A program made the position numbers and the translations under genes. A DNA stretch of 17,613 nt from DASRZM01 sp035686365. Its GTDB lineage: Bacteria > Pseudomonadota > Gammaproteobacteria > Xanthomonadales > Xanthomonadaceae. The DNA lies in the NCBI GenBank assembly GCA_035686365.1, contig DASRZM010000046.1, forward strand, positions 1-17,613, given 5' to 3'. This document shows positions 1 through 8,092 of the stretch, piece by piece. Below the pieces are notes generated by a model. That model was not told where the DNA came from. It was given only the letters and a program-made list of their open reading frames with translations, and did not search any database. Within the stretch, counting starts at the first letter, position 1, and every line of letters starts with the position of its first letter.

Positions 1-704
1 GCATCGTCGCCGACGCACCGGGCCGGCCCGCGCCCGGGCTGCTGGCGCCGACCGAGCGCCGGCGCGCGCCGGCGACCGTGGCGGTCGCGCTGCAGGTGGC
101 GCAGGCCGCCTGCGCCATGGCCGGCCGCGACCCGGCGCAGCTGCCCTCGGTGTTCGCCTCCACCCACGGCGACCTGGCCATCACCGACTACATGTGCGCG
201 ACGCTGGCGACCGACGCCACCGCCCTGTCGCCGATCCGCTTCCACAACTCGGTGCACAACGCGGCGGCCGGTTACTGGACCATCGGCACCGGCTGCATGC
301 GCACGACCACGGCGGTCTCGGCCTGGACGCACACCTTCGGCAACGCCCTGCTGGAGGTGGCCGCGCAGCTTGCCTGCGAGCGCGAACCGGTGCTGCTGGT
401 GGCCTACGACATCGCCGCCACCGGGCCGCTGGCGACGATGGCGTGCAGCGACAGCGTGCTCGGCCTGGCCCTGCTGCTGGCGCCCACGCGCTGCGATGCC
501 GCGCGTGCCCGGCTGCGCGTGTCCCGCACTGATTCCGCCGCCAGCGTCGGCGGCGGCGCGCTGTGCCGCGCGCTGGCCGGCAATGCGATGGCGCACGCGC
601 TGCCGCTGGCCGAGGCGCTGGCGGCAGCGACACCGACCACGCGGGTGCTGGCGCTGGATGCATCCGCCGGCCTGCAGATCGAGGTCGAGCCGTGTCCGAG
701 CTGA
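1..704 (+). CDS. Ketosynthase-like protein, chain-length-factor type (5' partial)
   Basis: The frame is open from the left edge (first full codon at base 3) to a TGA at 702-704, giving about 233 residues, so only a short N-terminal piece seems missing. It resembles the short beta-ketoacyl synthase-like family (PF13723) found in aryl polyene clusters, where it is thought to partner a full ketosynthase in building the polyene chain. Recognisable parts are the VFASTHGD segment, the HNSVHNAAAGYW segment typical of this family, and a C-terminal thiolase-like half. I see no canonical KS active-site TACSSS motif, which fits a chain-length-factor-type or otherwise altered ketosynthase. The 3' end overlaps the next gene by 13 bases, so the two are probably one transcript. 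The GTG at 78 is an internal codon of the longer frame and is not needed as a start. Confidence 0.8.
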   Translation, partial: IVADAPGRPAPGLLAPTERRRAPATVAVALQVAQAACAMAGRDPAQLPSVFASTHGDLAITDYMCATLATDATALSPIRFHNSVHNAAAGYWTIGTGCMRTTTAVSAWTHTFGNALLEVAAQLACEREPVLLVAYDIAATGPLATMACSDSVLGLALLLAPTRCDAARARLRVSRTDSAASVGGGALCRALAGNAMAHALPLAEALAAATPTTRVLALDASAGLQIEVEPCPS

Positions 705-1468
705 ACCGCATCGCCGTGCTGGTCCCGGCGCTGAACGAGGTGCTGCGCATCCGCGAGGTGGTGACTGGTGCGCTGGCGCACTGTCCCAACGTGATCGTGG
801 TGGACGACGGCTCCAGCGACGGCACGCTGCAACAGATCGCCGAGCTGCCGGTCACGGTGATTGCCCACGACGAGCGCCGCGGCAAGGGCGAGAGCCTGCG
901 CGACGGCTTCCGCGCGGCGCTCGCGCGCGGCTGCGAAGGCGTGCTGACCATGGACGGCGACGGCCAGCACAGCGCCGAGGACATCCCGCGGCTGCTGGCG
1001 GCCGCGCGCGCGTTCCCGGGCCACATCGTGATCGGCGCGCGCCTGATCGAACGCGAACGGCAGCCGGCGGTGCGCCGCGCCGCCAACGATTTCGCCGACT
1101 GGGGCATCGGCTGGGCCTGCGGCCAGCGCCTGCTCGACACCCAGAGCGGCCAGCGCTACTACCCGCGCGCGGCCATGGCGCTGGTGGAGATCGCCACCGA
1201 GGGCTTCGTGTTCGAGAGCGAGATCCTGATCGAGGCCAGCCGTCGCCTGGGCATGCGCGTGGTCGCGGTGCCGATCCGCTCGCGCTACCAGGGCGAGTTC
1301 CGGCGCAGCCACTTCCGGCCGGTGCGCGACTTCTGCCGGATCGCCGGCCGGGTGATCTACCGGATCGCGCGCGCCCGGTTCGCGTGGAAGGACTACCGGC
1401 GCTCGCGCCGCCAGGCGCCGCTGCTGTTCGATCCGGAGACGCCGCACGCGCAGGGGGCGGCGCCATGA
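692..1468 (+). CDS. Glycosyltransferase family 2 protein
   Basis: This 258-residue protein has the GT-A fold signature of family 2 glycosyltransferases. The N-terminus reads VLVPALNE, followed by VVDDGSSDGT (about residues 36-45) and the nucleotide-sugar and metal-binding DGDGQH at 88-93. It is closest in look to the dolichol-phosphate-mannose-synthase-like group. The GTG at 692 is chosen because the fold begins only a few residues later and it overlaps the upstream stop by 13 bases; the longer frame from 563 would add residues with no family match. The C-terminus is Arg-rich (after about residue 215) and lacks clear membrane segments, so it is probably cytoplasmic or membrane-peripheral. Its place in the polyene locus suggests it glycosylates the polyene lipid or its head group; the donor and acceptor are not visible from sequence. 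Confidence 0.88.
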   Translation: MSELNRIAVLVPALNEVLRIREVVTGALAHCPNVIVVDDGSSDGTLQQIAELPVTVIAHDERRGKGESLRDGFRAALARGCEGVLTMDGDGQHSAEDIPRLLAAARAFPGHIVIGARLIERERQPAVRRAANDFADWGIGWACGQRLLDTQSGQRYYPRAAMALVEIATEGFVFESEILIEASRRLGMRVVAVPIRSRYQGEFRRSHFRPVRDFCRIAGRVIYRIARARFAWKDYRRSRRQAPLLFDPETPHAQGAAP

Positions 1469-3075
1469 GCCGCGTGCACCGTGAGGTCGCCATCCTCGGC
1501 GGCGGGCTGGCCGGCCTGTGCCTGGCGATCCAGCTGCGCCGGCAGGATCCGGAGATCGGCATCCGTGTGCTCGAGCGCCGCGCCCATCCGGTGCCGGAGG
1601 CCGCCTTCAAGGTCGGCGAATCCACGGTCGAGATCGGCGCCCATTATTTCGCCGAAGTGCTGGGCCTGCGCGAACACCTGGACCGCGAGCAGATCCGCAA
1701 GTTCGGATTCCGCTTCTTCTTCTCGCACGCCCGCGAGGCGATCGGGGACTGCCTGGAGCTGGGGCCCAGCCACGTGCTGCCGACGCCGGCCTGGCAGATC
1801 GATCGCGGCCGGTTCGAGAACTTCCTGGGAACCCACGCACGCGCGATGGGCATCGAATTCGTCGATGGCGCCACCGTCACCGGCGTGGCGCTGGGCGACG
1901 ATGCGCCGCACCGCGTCGACTACCGCCACGGCGCGGACACGCACACGATCCAGGCACGCTGGGTGGTCGATGCCACCGGACGCGCCGGAGTGCTCAAGCG
2001 CCAGCTCGGCCTGGCGCAGGCCAACGCCCATGATGCCAATTCGGCCTGGTTCCGCATCGCCGGCCACGTGCGGATCGACGAGTGGTGCGCCGACGCGGCC
2101 TGGCAGGCGCGCTGCACGCCGCCCGAGCGCTGGCGCTCCACCAACCACCTGGTCGGTCCCGGTTACTGGGTCTGGCTGATCCCGCTGTCCTCGGGGTCGC
2201 ACTCGGTGGGCATCGTCGCCGACGCCGCGATGCATCCGCTCGCGGGCATGAACACGCTCGAGCGGGCGATGGACTGGCTGCGGGCGAATCAGCCGCGGCT
2301 GGCCACCGCGCTGGAAGGGCGCCTGGACTCAGTCCAGGACTTCCTGTTCTTCCGCGACTTCAGCTACGGCTGCCGGCAGGTGTTCTCGCACGATCGCTGG
2401 GCGCTGACCGGCGATGCCGGGCTGTTTTTGGACCCGTTCTATTCACCGGGCAGCGACTTCATCGCGATCGGCAACGGTTACATCGCCGACCTGATCGCCC
2501 GGGACCGCGCCGGCGAGCCGTTCTCGCTGCACGCGGACATCTACCAGCAGCTGTACTTCTCCTTCTACGAGAGCACGCTGGTGCTGTACCAGGGCCAGTA
2601 CCCGCTGTTCGGCCGGCCCGAGGTGCTGCCGGCCAAGATCATCTGGGACTACACCTACTACTGGGGCGTGCTGGCGGCGCTGTACTTCGCCGGCCGCCTG
2701 ACCGACATCGCGCTGCTGGGGCGCCTGCGCGGCGAGCTCGGCCGCGCCAAGTCGCTCAATTTGGCGATGCAGGAGCTGTTTCGCGCCTGGGGCGAGGCCG
2801 CCGGCGATGCCGATGCCCCGGCGATGCTGGACCAGTGCGGCGTGGACTGGTTCGCCGAGCTCAACCGCGCGCTGAACGACCGGCTCGACGACGACGCCCT
2901 GGTGCAGCGCATCGGCGACAACGTCGCCCGGCTGGAGGCGCTGGCGGCCGAGACCGCCGGAACGGCACGCGGCCGCTACCCGCAGTTGGACACTGGCGCG
3001 ATCGACGCGCTCGCAGCCCGGGCACCGGCAGTGGCCTCGCTGTCTGCGCACTGGTACCCGACCGCGGCGGCCTGA
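1465..3075 (+). CDS. Flavin-dependent halogenase-like FAD oxidoreductase
   Basis: This 536-residue protein starts at an ATG that overlaps the glycosyltransferase stop (ATGA). The N-terminus carries an FAD-binding Rossmann motif, ILGGGLAG (about residues 10-17). KVGES follows at 49-53, where flavin halogenases carry the catalytic lysine and the GES element. The diagnostic WxWxIP motif is present as WVWLIP at 235-240. A second flavin-contact segment, LTGDAGLFLDPFYSPG, lies near residue 316. Known family role: FADH2-dependent halogenation of aromatic or polyene rings through a lysine-bound hypohalous acid. Xanthomonadins are brominated aryl polyenes, so halogenation of the aryl head is plausible. 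The locus also holds a broken second halogenase (9523-9723), so this may be the only working one. Some GES-type family members are oxidases or hydroxylases, and I cannot exclude that activity. Confidence 0.88.
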   Translation: MSRVHREVAILGGGLAGLCLAIQLRRQDPEIGIRVLERRAHPVPEAAFKVGESTVEIGAHYFAEVLGLREHLDREQIRKFGFRFFFSHAREAIGDCLELGPSHVLPTPAWQIDRGRFENFLGTHARAMGIEFVDGATVTGVALGDDAPHRVDYRHGADTHTIQARWVVDATGRAGVLKRQLGLAQANAHDANSAWFRIAGHVRIDEWCADAAWQARCTPPERWRSTNHLVGPGYWVWLIPLSSGSHSVGIVADAAMHPLAGMNTLERAMDWLRANQPRLATALEGRLDSVQDFLFFRDFSYGCRQVFSHDRWALTGDAGLFLDPFYSPGSDFIAIGNGYIADLIARDRAGEPFSLHADIYQQLYFSFYESTLVLYQGQYPLFGRPEVLPAKIIWDYTYYWGVLAALYFAGRLTDIALLGRLRGELGRAKSLNLAMQELFRAWGEAAGDADAPAMLDQCGVDWFAELNRALNDRLDDDALVQRIGDNVARLEALAAETAGTARGRYPQLDTGAIDALAARAPAVASLSAHWYPTAAA

Positions 3076-3090
3076 GCCGCGCCGCGCGGA

Positions 3091-3813
3091 TCAGGCCATG
3101 CCGCCGTTGACGCCGATCACCTGGCCGTTGATGTAGCTGGCCGACTCGCTGCACAGGAAGCACACCAGTGCAGCGACTTCCTCGGGGCGGCCGGCGCGGC
3201 CGGCCGGCACCAGCTGACGGATCTGCTCGGGTTCGAACAGGCCCTGGCTCATGCGGCCTTCAATCAGCCCCGGCGCGACCACGTTGACGGTGATCCCGCG
3301 CGAGGCCATCTCCCGCGCCAGCGAGCGGCAGGCCCCGTGCAGCCCGGCCTTGGCCGCCGCGTAGTTGGTCTGCCCGCGGTTGCCCAGCTGCGCGGCCACC
3401 GAGGACACCGCGAGCACGCGCCCGAAACGCGCGCGCGCCATCGGCAGCAGCAGTGGCGCGGTGACGTTGAAGAACCCGTGCAGGCTCACCGCGATCACGC
3501 GGTGCCACTGGCTGGCGCTCATGCCGGCCATCGGCGCATCGTCGTGGATGCCGGCGTTGTTGACCACGATGCCGATCGGCCCGGCCGCCAGCAGCCCTTC
3601 GATCGCCGCGTGGGTGGCGGCGGCGGCGGCGACGTCGAACGCCACCGCCTCGGCGCCGTGTCCGGCCGCCTGCAGTTCGTCGACCAAGGCCTGGGCGCGG
3701 TCCAGCCCGCGGTTGGCATGCACGATGATGTGATGGCCCGCGGCGGCCAGCGCCCGGCAGATCGCCGTGCCCAGATCGCCGCTGCCGCCGGTCACCAGCG
3801 CCCGCGTACTCAT
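3091..3813 (-). CDS. fabG: 3-oxoacyl-ACP reductase (FabG family, aryl polyene type)
   Basis: This 240-residue classical short-chain dehydrogenase reduces 3-oxoacyl-ACP to 3-hydroxyacyl-ACP with NADPH; here it probably serves each cycle of polyene extension. It has the TGGSGDLG nucleotide-binding motif at 8-15, NNAG at 85-88, the catalytic Ser138 in VSSVA, and Tyr151-x3-Lys155 in YAAAK. The PG element at 181-182 and the C-terminal GQVIGVNGG are also present. Position 110, Asn in the usual Asn-Ser-Tyr-Lys tetrad, is Ser here (VIAVSLHG). The ATG at 3813 overlaps the stop of the upstream dehydratase (ATGA). It is the last gene of the minus operon and ends 15 bases from the convergent halogenase-like gene, with no obvious terminator between them. 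Confidence 0.93.
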   Translation of the reverse strand: MSTRALVTGGSGDLGTAICRALAAAGHHIIVHANRGLDRAQALVDELQAAGHGAEAVAFDVAAAAATHAAIEGLLAAGPIGIVVNNAGIHDDAPMAGMSASQWHRVIAVSLHGFFNVTAPLLLPMARARFGRVLAVSSVAAQLGNRGQTNYAAAKAGLHGACRSLAREMASRGITVNVVAPGLIEGRMSQGLFEPEQIRQLVPAGRAGRPEEVAALVCFLCSESASYINGQVIGVNGGMA

Positions 3814-4256
3814 GCTCCCTCCTGCGTGGCCTTGCGCAGCATCACCGCCGCCCGCCCCTGGGCGATGATCCTACCCTCGTGCGCGACCGAGAATGCGTAC
3901 TGCCAGCCGCTCTCGTCGCCCAGCAGCCGGGTGGCGCGCACCTGCAGCGGCCCGGCCAGCGTGTCGATGCGGTCCACCTCCAGGCGCACCTCGCGCAGCG
4001 ACACCAGCAGGCCGGGGGCGGCGACCGCGCCGGCGGCGGCCGCCAGCAGCCCGCCGTGCACGGCCATCGCCTGGGCGCCGTACTCGCACAGGTGCAGCGC
4101 CGCCAGCCGGCCCTCGCGTCGGAGCGGATTTTCGGCGCGCCGGTGCGAGCCGGTGCTGCACACGATGCTGCCCTCGTCCCATTGCTCCACGGCATCGAGC
4201 AGGCACATCGCCCCCTGGTGCGGCACCAGCGCCAGGATCCGCTCGCGGCCGATCAT
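3810..4256 (-). CDS. 3-hydroxyacyl-ACP dehydratase, ApeP-like hotdog protein
   Basis: This 148-residue single-hotdog protein carries the ApeP-type signature VPHQGAMCLLD (residues 11-21, with His13) and CEYGAQAMAVHG (57-68, with Glu58 and Gln62). Family knowledge: these thioester dehydratases remove water from 3-hydroxyacyl-ACP to form the conjugated double bonds of aryl polyenes. It is distinct from the FabA/FabZ-like dehydratase at 8089-8394 in the same operon, so the locus has two different hotdog dehydratases, as other aryl polyene clusters do. The start at 4256 overlaps the exporter stop (ATGA) and the stop overlaps the FabG start, so translation is probably coupled. A much longer frame upstream is only the antisense-biased shadow of the exporter gene and has no family match. 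Confidence 0.9.
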   Translation of the reverse strand: MIGRERILALVPHQGAMCLLDAVEQWDEGSIVCSTGSHRRAENPLRREGRLAALHLCEYGAQAMAVHGGLLAAAAGAVAAPGLLVSLREVRLEVDRIDTLAGPLQVRATRLLGDESGWQYAFSVAHEGRIIAQGRAAVMLRKATQEGA

Positions 4257-6571
4257 GCCGCCAGGCTCCGGCGCGCGATCAGCGCCGCCAGCACGAAGTT
4301 CAGCACCACCGCCAGCGCCACGGTGGTTCCGATCGCGTGCAGCACCGGGATCGAGGAGGCAGCGAGCAGGCAGAACACGATCAGCGTGGAGGCGCTGCAC
4401 ACGACCACCGCGTGCAGCGTGCGCAGCGCCGTGCTGCGGTCGTGGCCGGCGTGCTCGAAGAACAGCGCATAGTCGAGCCCGAGGCCGGCACCCAGGATCA
4501 GGGCGACCAGGTGGAACAGGTTCAGCGCCGCGCCGCCGCCGTGCAGCAGCGCCACCACCAGCACCGTGGAAAGCGCCACCGGCGCCAGCACCCGCAACGC
4601 GCGCGGCGTGCTGCGCAGGGCGATGCGCACGGTCGCGGCCAGCGCCAGTGCGGCCAGCGCCAGCGCCCACAGCACCCGCCCGCGGTAGTCGGCGACCAGC
4701 GACTCGGAGGCCGCCTTCAGGTCCAGCGCGTGGACGTCGTCGCCGGCCGCCGCGGCCAGCGCGCGCAGGACCGCCGCGTCGGCCACGCCGGTCAGCGTCA
4801 CCAGGCCGGCGGGCCGCGGACCGCCGGTGAGCAGCAGCGAATCGATGCGCGCCTGCAGCGGCGTTCCGGCCAGCGTCTGAGGGGTCAGCGGCGCCAGCGT
4901 GCGCGCGGCCTCGACCTCCTCCAGGAAGGGGGCGAACACGCCGCTCCGGAACGGCAGCCCGGCGCCGGCCTCCTGCAGAGCTTGTGCCAGCGCTTCGCGT
5001 CCGGGCAGCGCGGCCTGGCGCGCCCGCTGGCGTGCGGCGCTGGGCAGGTAGCGCGCCGCCAGGTCGTAGTCGGCGAGTTGGTCGCGGGCGATGTGCGCAT
5101 CGAGCCTCGGGATCAGCGCCTCCTGGCGTTCGAGCACTGCCTGCACGGTGTCGGCCTCGATCACCAGCAGGTGGCGCACGTCCGGCGCGCCCAGCTCGGC
5201 CCGCAACTGCGTGTCGCGCTCGACGAGCTCGGCCGGCACCGGCGTCAGCGCGCCCAGGTTGTTCTCCCAGAACGGCCGCGACGAGGACAGCACGAAGCCG
5301 GTCGCGAGGACAGCCAGCAGCGCGAACGGCCAGTACGGCAGCCGCGCGCGGTCCAGCAGCCGGGCCAGTCGCCCGACCCAGGGCTGCGCGGAGACGTCGC
5401 GCGGGGCCGGGTCGATCAACGCCGGCAGCAGCGCCCGCGTGGCCAGCGCCGCGACCGCCAGGCCGGTCACGGTGAACACGGCCAGCTGCATCAGGCCGGT
5501 AACGCCCGAGCCCAGGAACGCCAGGTAGGCGATGCAGGTGGAGACCACTCCGGTGGCCAGGGTCGGCCAGATCGCCCGCACGCTGTGCCACGGGCTCACC
5601 CCGGCGCGCTGATGGCTGAACAGGTGCACCGGGTAGTCCTGCGCCACGCCCACCAGCGTGCAGCCGAAGGCGACGGTGATGCCATGCACTTCGCCGAAGC
5701 CGGCCGCCACCGCGGCCAGCCCGGCGAGCACGGCCGAGGCCAGCGGCAGCACGGCCAGCATCGGTGCGGACGGGCGCCGGTAGGCCAGCGCCAGCAGCAG
5801 CACCAGCGCCAGCGTGGCGCCGGCGCCCAGCCAGGCCGCTTCGCGCTGGGTGTCGCCGCGCAGGCGCACCGAGAACGCCCCCGGGCCGCTGACGGTGAGC
5901 GTGGCCGCCCCTGGATCCTGGGCGGCGAAGGCCGCGCGCAGCGCATCCAGCGCCACCTGCTGGCCCTGCGGATCGAAACCGGCGGCGTGCGTGTGCGCCA
6001 GCAGCAGCGCCTGTTCGCCGGCGCGGTCGAACCACACGCCGTAACGCCGCCCGGGTTCGGCGGCCGGCGTCCAGGCCTCGGCCAGGCGCACGGTCTCCAG
6101 GGTCGGGTCGCGCGCCACCCAGGGTTCGACCAGCGCGGCCGCCGGCGAGGCCAGGTCGCGCAGTCGCGTGCGCAGCGCCTGGCGCAGGGTCGGGGCATCC
6201 AGCCGGCCGCTGTCGAGCGTGGGCGAGAGCAGGTAGCGGTACGGCAGCAGCGTGTCGTCGATCGCGTCGGCGCTGTGCTCGCCGTTGCCGACGAACACGA
6301 AGGCTTCGCTGTCGGCCAATGCCGCCACCAGCCCCTGCGACAGTTGCGCCAGCCGTTCCGGCGGGGCGTCGCCCAGGGCCACCAGCAGCAGCCGCGAGGC
6401 CGGGCCCTCGCCCAGTTGCTCGAGCAACAGCCGCTGTTCCTCAGTCTGCGCCGAGGGCATGAACAATCGCAGGTCGCCCCCCACGCGCAGGCCGGCGGCG
6501 GCGACCGCAGTCAGTCCGGCCAGCACGCCCAGCCACAGCAGGGCCAGGGCCAGCCGCGCGCGTGCGCTCAC
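4253..6571 (-). CDS. MMPL/RND-superfamily exporter of the polyene lipid
   Basis: This 772-residue inner-membrane protein is built as two repeats. Each has one N-terminal membrane helix, a large periplasmic domain and a block of about five helices. Helix 1 covers residues 7-27 and the first block about 245-400. The second half starts near 415 and ends with a helix block at about 640-765. Both halves carry the MMPL hallmark around an Asp-Tyr pair: GVAQDYPVHLFSH in the first and GLGLDYALFFEHAG in the second. Family role: proton-driven export of large hydrophobic lipids. Neighbouring acyltransferase and LolA-like genes suggest it moves the polyene-bearing lipid out of the inner membrane. The GTG start at 6571 overlaps the LolA-like stop (GTGA) and the stop overlaps the ApeP-like start (ATGA). 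Confidence 0.92.
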   Translation of the reverse strand: MSARARLALALLWLGVLAGLTAVAAAGLRVGGDLRLFMPSAQTEEQRLLLEQLGEGPASRLLLVALGDAPPERLAQLSQGLVAALADSEAFVFVGNGEHSADAIDDTLLPYRYLLSPTLDSGRLDAPTLRQALRTRLRDLASPAAALVEPWVARDPTLETVRLAEAWTPAAEPGRRYGVWFDRAGEQALLLAHTHAAGFDPQGQQVALDALRAAFAAQDPGAATLTVSGPGAFSVRLRGDTQREAAWLGAGATLALVLLLALAYRRPSAPMLAVLPLASAVLAGLAAVAAGFGEVHGITVAFGCTLVGVAQDYPVHLFSHQRAGVSPWHSVRAIWPTLATGVVSTCIAYLAFLGSGVTGLMQLAVFTVTGLAVAALATRALLPALIDPAPRDVSAQPWVGRLARLLDRARLPYWPFALLAVLATGFVLSSSRPFWENNLGALTPVPAELVERDTQLRAELGAPDVRHLLVIEADTVQAVLERQEALIPRLDAHIARDQLADYDLAARYLPSAARQRARQAALPGREALAQALQEAGAGLPFRSGVFAPFLEEVEAARTLAPLTPQTLAGTPLQARIDSLLLTGGPRPAGLVTLTGVADAAVLRALAAAAGDDVHALDLKAASESLVADYRGRVLWALALAALALAATVRIALRSTPRALRVLAPVALSTVLVVALLHGGGAALNLFHLVALILGAGLGLDYALFFEHAGHDRSTALRTLHAVVVCSASTLIVFCLLAASSIPVLHAIGTTVALAVVLNFVLAALIARRSLAA

Positions 6572-7212
6572 TGCGCGGTTCCGGTCCGGCAGTGCGCGCG
6601 CAGCGCGTCGGCTTCGGCCTCGCGCAGCGCGTCCAGGCCCGACCCCAGCAGCGTGGTCGTGCGGGCGCCGGAGGTTTCGCTCAGCTCCATGCAGCGCAGT
6701 GCATCCCCGCTTCCGCGCAGCAGGATCTGCGCAATCCGGCGCGAAAGCCGGGGGTCCCGCGGCGTGAGCGCGATCACCCAGTCCGGTCCGGTCAGCTCGT
6801 GCTCGATCCGGTAGTGGTGCGCAAGGCGCTCGCGGTCGGCGCCCAGCAGCGCATCGAAGCTGGCCAGCAGCCCCTCCAGTTCCGGCGCACGGCCCAGCGC
6901 GAAGCGGCGCGGGCGTTCGCCCTGGCGCTCCACGGACACGTTTTCCTGCGCGATGGTCGTGGTCTCGCGATGGGGCCAGTCCACGGCCTTGACCAGCACG
7001 CCCTCGTCGGGCCGCGCCAGCGTGCCGGCCGTGCGGGTGGGCGTATCGAGCAGCAGCGAGTCGCGCAACTCCAGGAAAGCGACCTGCGCCGGCGCCGGCC
7101 GTGCCAGACGCGCGAGCAGCGCATCGAGCTGCGGATCAATGGCGGCCGCGGCCGTCGCCAGCAGCGCCAGCAGCAGGGTCGTGCCGATCCAGGTCGCGTT
7201 GCCAGAAGTCAT
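6568..7212 (-). CDS. LolA-related outer-membrane lipid carrier
   Basis: This 214-residue protein has a clear signal peptide: after MTSGNATWIG comes a hydrophobic core (TTLLLALLATAAAA) with likely cleavage before IDP. The mature part has the size and beta-rich layout of LolA-like periplasmic carriers kept in aryl polyene clusters. No single motif proves this, so the call rests on length, signal peptide and position before the MMPL exporter. It probably ferries the polyene lipid across the periplasm. The ATG at 7212 is preferred over one at 7248 because it puts the signal peptide at the very N-terminus. This start lies 77 bases inside the acyltransferase gene in another frame, and no strong Shine-Dalgarno sequence is visible, so translation may depend on coupling to the upstream gene. 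Confidence 0.82.
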   Translation of the reverse strand: MTSGNATWIGTTLLLALLATAAAAIDPQLDALLARLARPAPAQVAFLELRDSLLLDTPTRTAGTLARPDEGVLVKAVDWPHRETTTIAQENVSVERQGERPRRFALGRAPELEGLLASFDALLGADRERLAHHYRIEHELTGPDWVIALTPRDPRLSRRIAQILLRGSGDALRCMELSETSGARTTTLLGSGLDALREAEADALRAHCRTGTAQ

Positions 7213-8092
7213 AGAAATTGAACCAGTTGTACGGCGTCCGCCGGGCATGGTGCTCCAGCCGCGCCGCGTAGCGTGCCACGACCGCGGCCAGTTGCTGCTG
7301 GCGCGCGCGCCGCTCGATGTGCAGGTCCTGGTCGAACAGCTCGAAGTGCAGATCGTACCGGCGTCCGCCGCGGTAGAACCCGAAGCACAGCACCACCGGC
7401 ACCTGCAGCACCGAGGCGATCAGGAACGGTGCGCTGGGAAAGGGTGCCCGATCGCCCATGAACGGCGCCATCACGACCGGATCGCCCGGTCGTGAGCGGT
7501 CGGCCAGCAGCGCGACCACGGCGCCGGCATCGGTGGCCTGCTTGATCGCCATGACGATGGCGGTCCCATCCTGGCCGGCATCGATGATGCGCCCGGCCAT
7601 GACCGGATTGAGTTCTGCCAGCATCTCGGTCAGCGCGGCGTTGTGGCGCACATCCAGCACGATCCGCACGTCCAGGTCCTCGCGCGTGGCCGAGAGCGCG
7701 CGCAGCGACTCGAAACTGCCCAGGTGCGAGCCCAGCAGCAACAGGCCGCGGCCCTTGTCCATCTGCTCGTGCAGCATCGGCAGTCCTTCGATGCGCACCT
7801 CGAACCGCTGCAGTTGCTCCGAGAGCAGGTAGATGCGGTCCAGGATCGTGGCTGCGAAGCAGTGGAGGTGGCGCGCCACCTGCACCAGCCCGGCACGGTG
7901 GCCGGTCGCTCGCGCCAGGAACTCGCGCGAGGCCCGTCGCTCGGGCCCGCGCACCAGCACGAAGTACAGCGTGATCGGGTAGAGCAGCAGCCGCGCCAGC
8001 GGCCGGCCCAGCCGCAGCGCGACGAACCGGATGGCGCGGATTGCCAGCCGCGTGCCGCCTTCGGGTCGCTGGCGCCAGTCCTGGGCGCTCAC
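7136..8092 (-). CDS. Lysophospholipid/LpxL-type acyltransferase
   Basis: This protein of about 318 residues belongs to the LpxL/HtrB-like acyltransferase family. It shows an N-terminal hydrophobic segment (LARLLLYPITLYFVLV, about 32-47), the catalytic HX4E motif HLGSFE (His123, Glu128) and the C-terminal YNWFNFYDFW signature seen in aryl-polyene-cluster members. Inferred role: transfer of the polyene acyl chain from ACP to a lipid acceptor at the inner face of the membrane. The GTG at 8092 overlaps the ApeI-like stop (GTGA); upstream ATG 8137 lies inside that gene and would add unmatched residues. About 20 residues after the signature run across the start of the LolA-like gene. Confidence 0.9.
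   Translation of the reverse strand: MSAQDWRQRPEGGTRLAIRAIRFVALRLGRPLARLLLYPITLYFVLVRGPERRASREFLARATGHRAGLVQVARHLHCFAATILDRIYLLSEQLQRFEVRIEGLPMLHEQMDKGRGLLLLGSHLGSFESLRALSATREDLDVRIVLDVRHNAALTEMLAELNPVMAGRIIDAGQDGTAIVMAIKQATDAGAVVALLADRSRPGDPVVMAPFMGDRAPFPSAPFLIASVLQVPVVLCFGFYRGGRRYDLHFELFDQDLHIERRARQQQLAAVVARYAARLEHHARRTPYNWFNFYDFWQRDLDRHDPAAGAAGDGRGRH

Noticed and set aside
370..1464. N-terminal extension of the halogenase-like frame
   Set aside because: The frame is open back to 370, but it overlaps the ketosynthase and glycosyltransferase genes in another phase and is Arg/Ala-rich. The real start is the ATG at 1465 just before the FAD motif.
3076..3090. Possible terminator between the convergent halogenase-like and FabG genes
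   Set aside because: Only 15 bases, with no inverted repeat followed by a T run on either strand.
4257..6035. Long N-terminal extension of the ApeP-like dehydratase frame
   Set aside because: It is an out-of-frame reading of the exporter gene. The hotdog fold begins right after the ATG at 4256.
3893..6814. A 973-codon plus-strand frame opposite the exporter
   Set aside because: Arg/Gln/Ala-rich antisense shadow of the MMPL exporter and ApeP-like genes, with no recognisable family.
7213..7248. Earlier start for the LolA-like gene at 7248
   Set aside because: It would place twelve polar residues before the signal peptide and lies further inside the acyltransferase gene.
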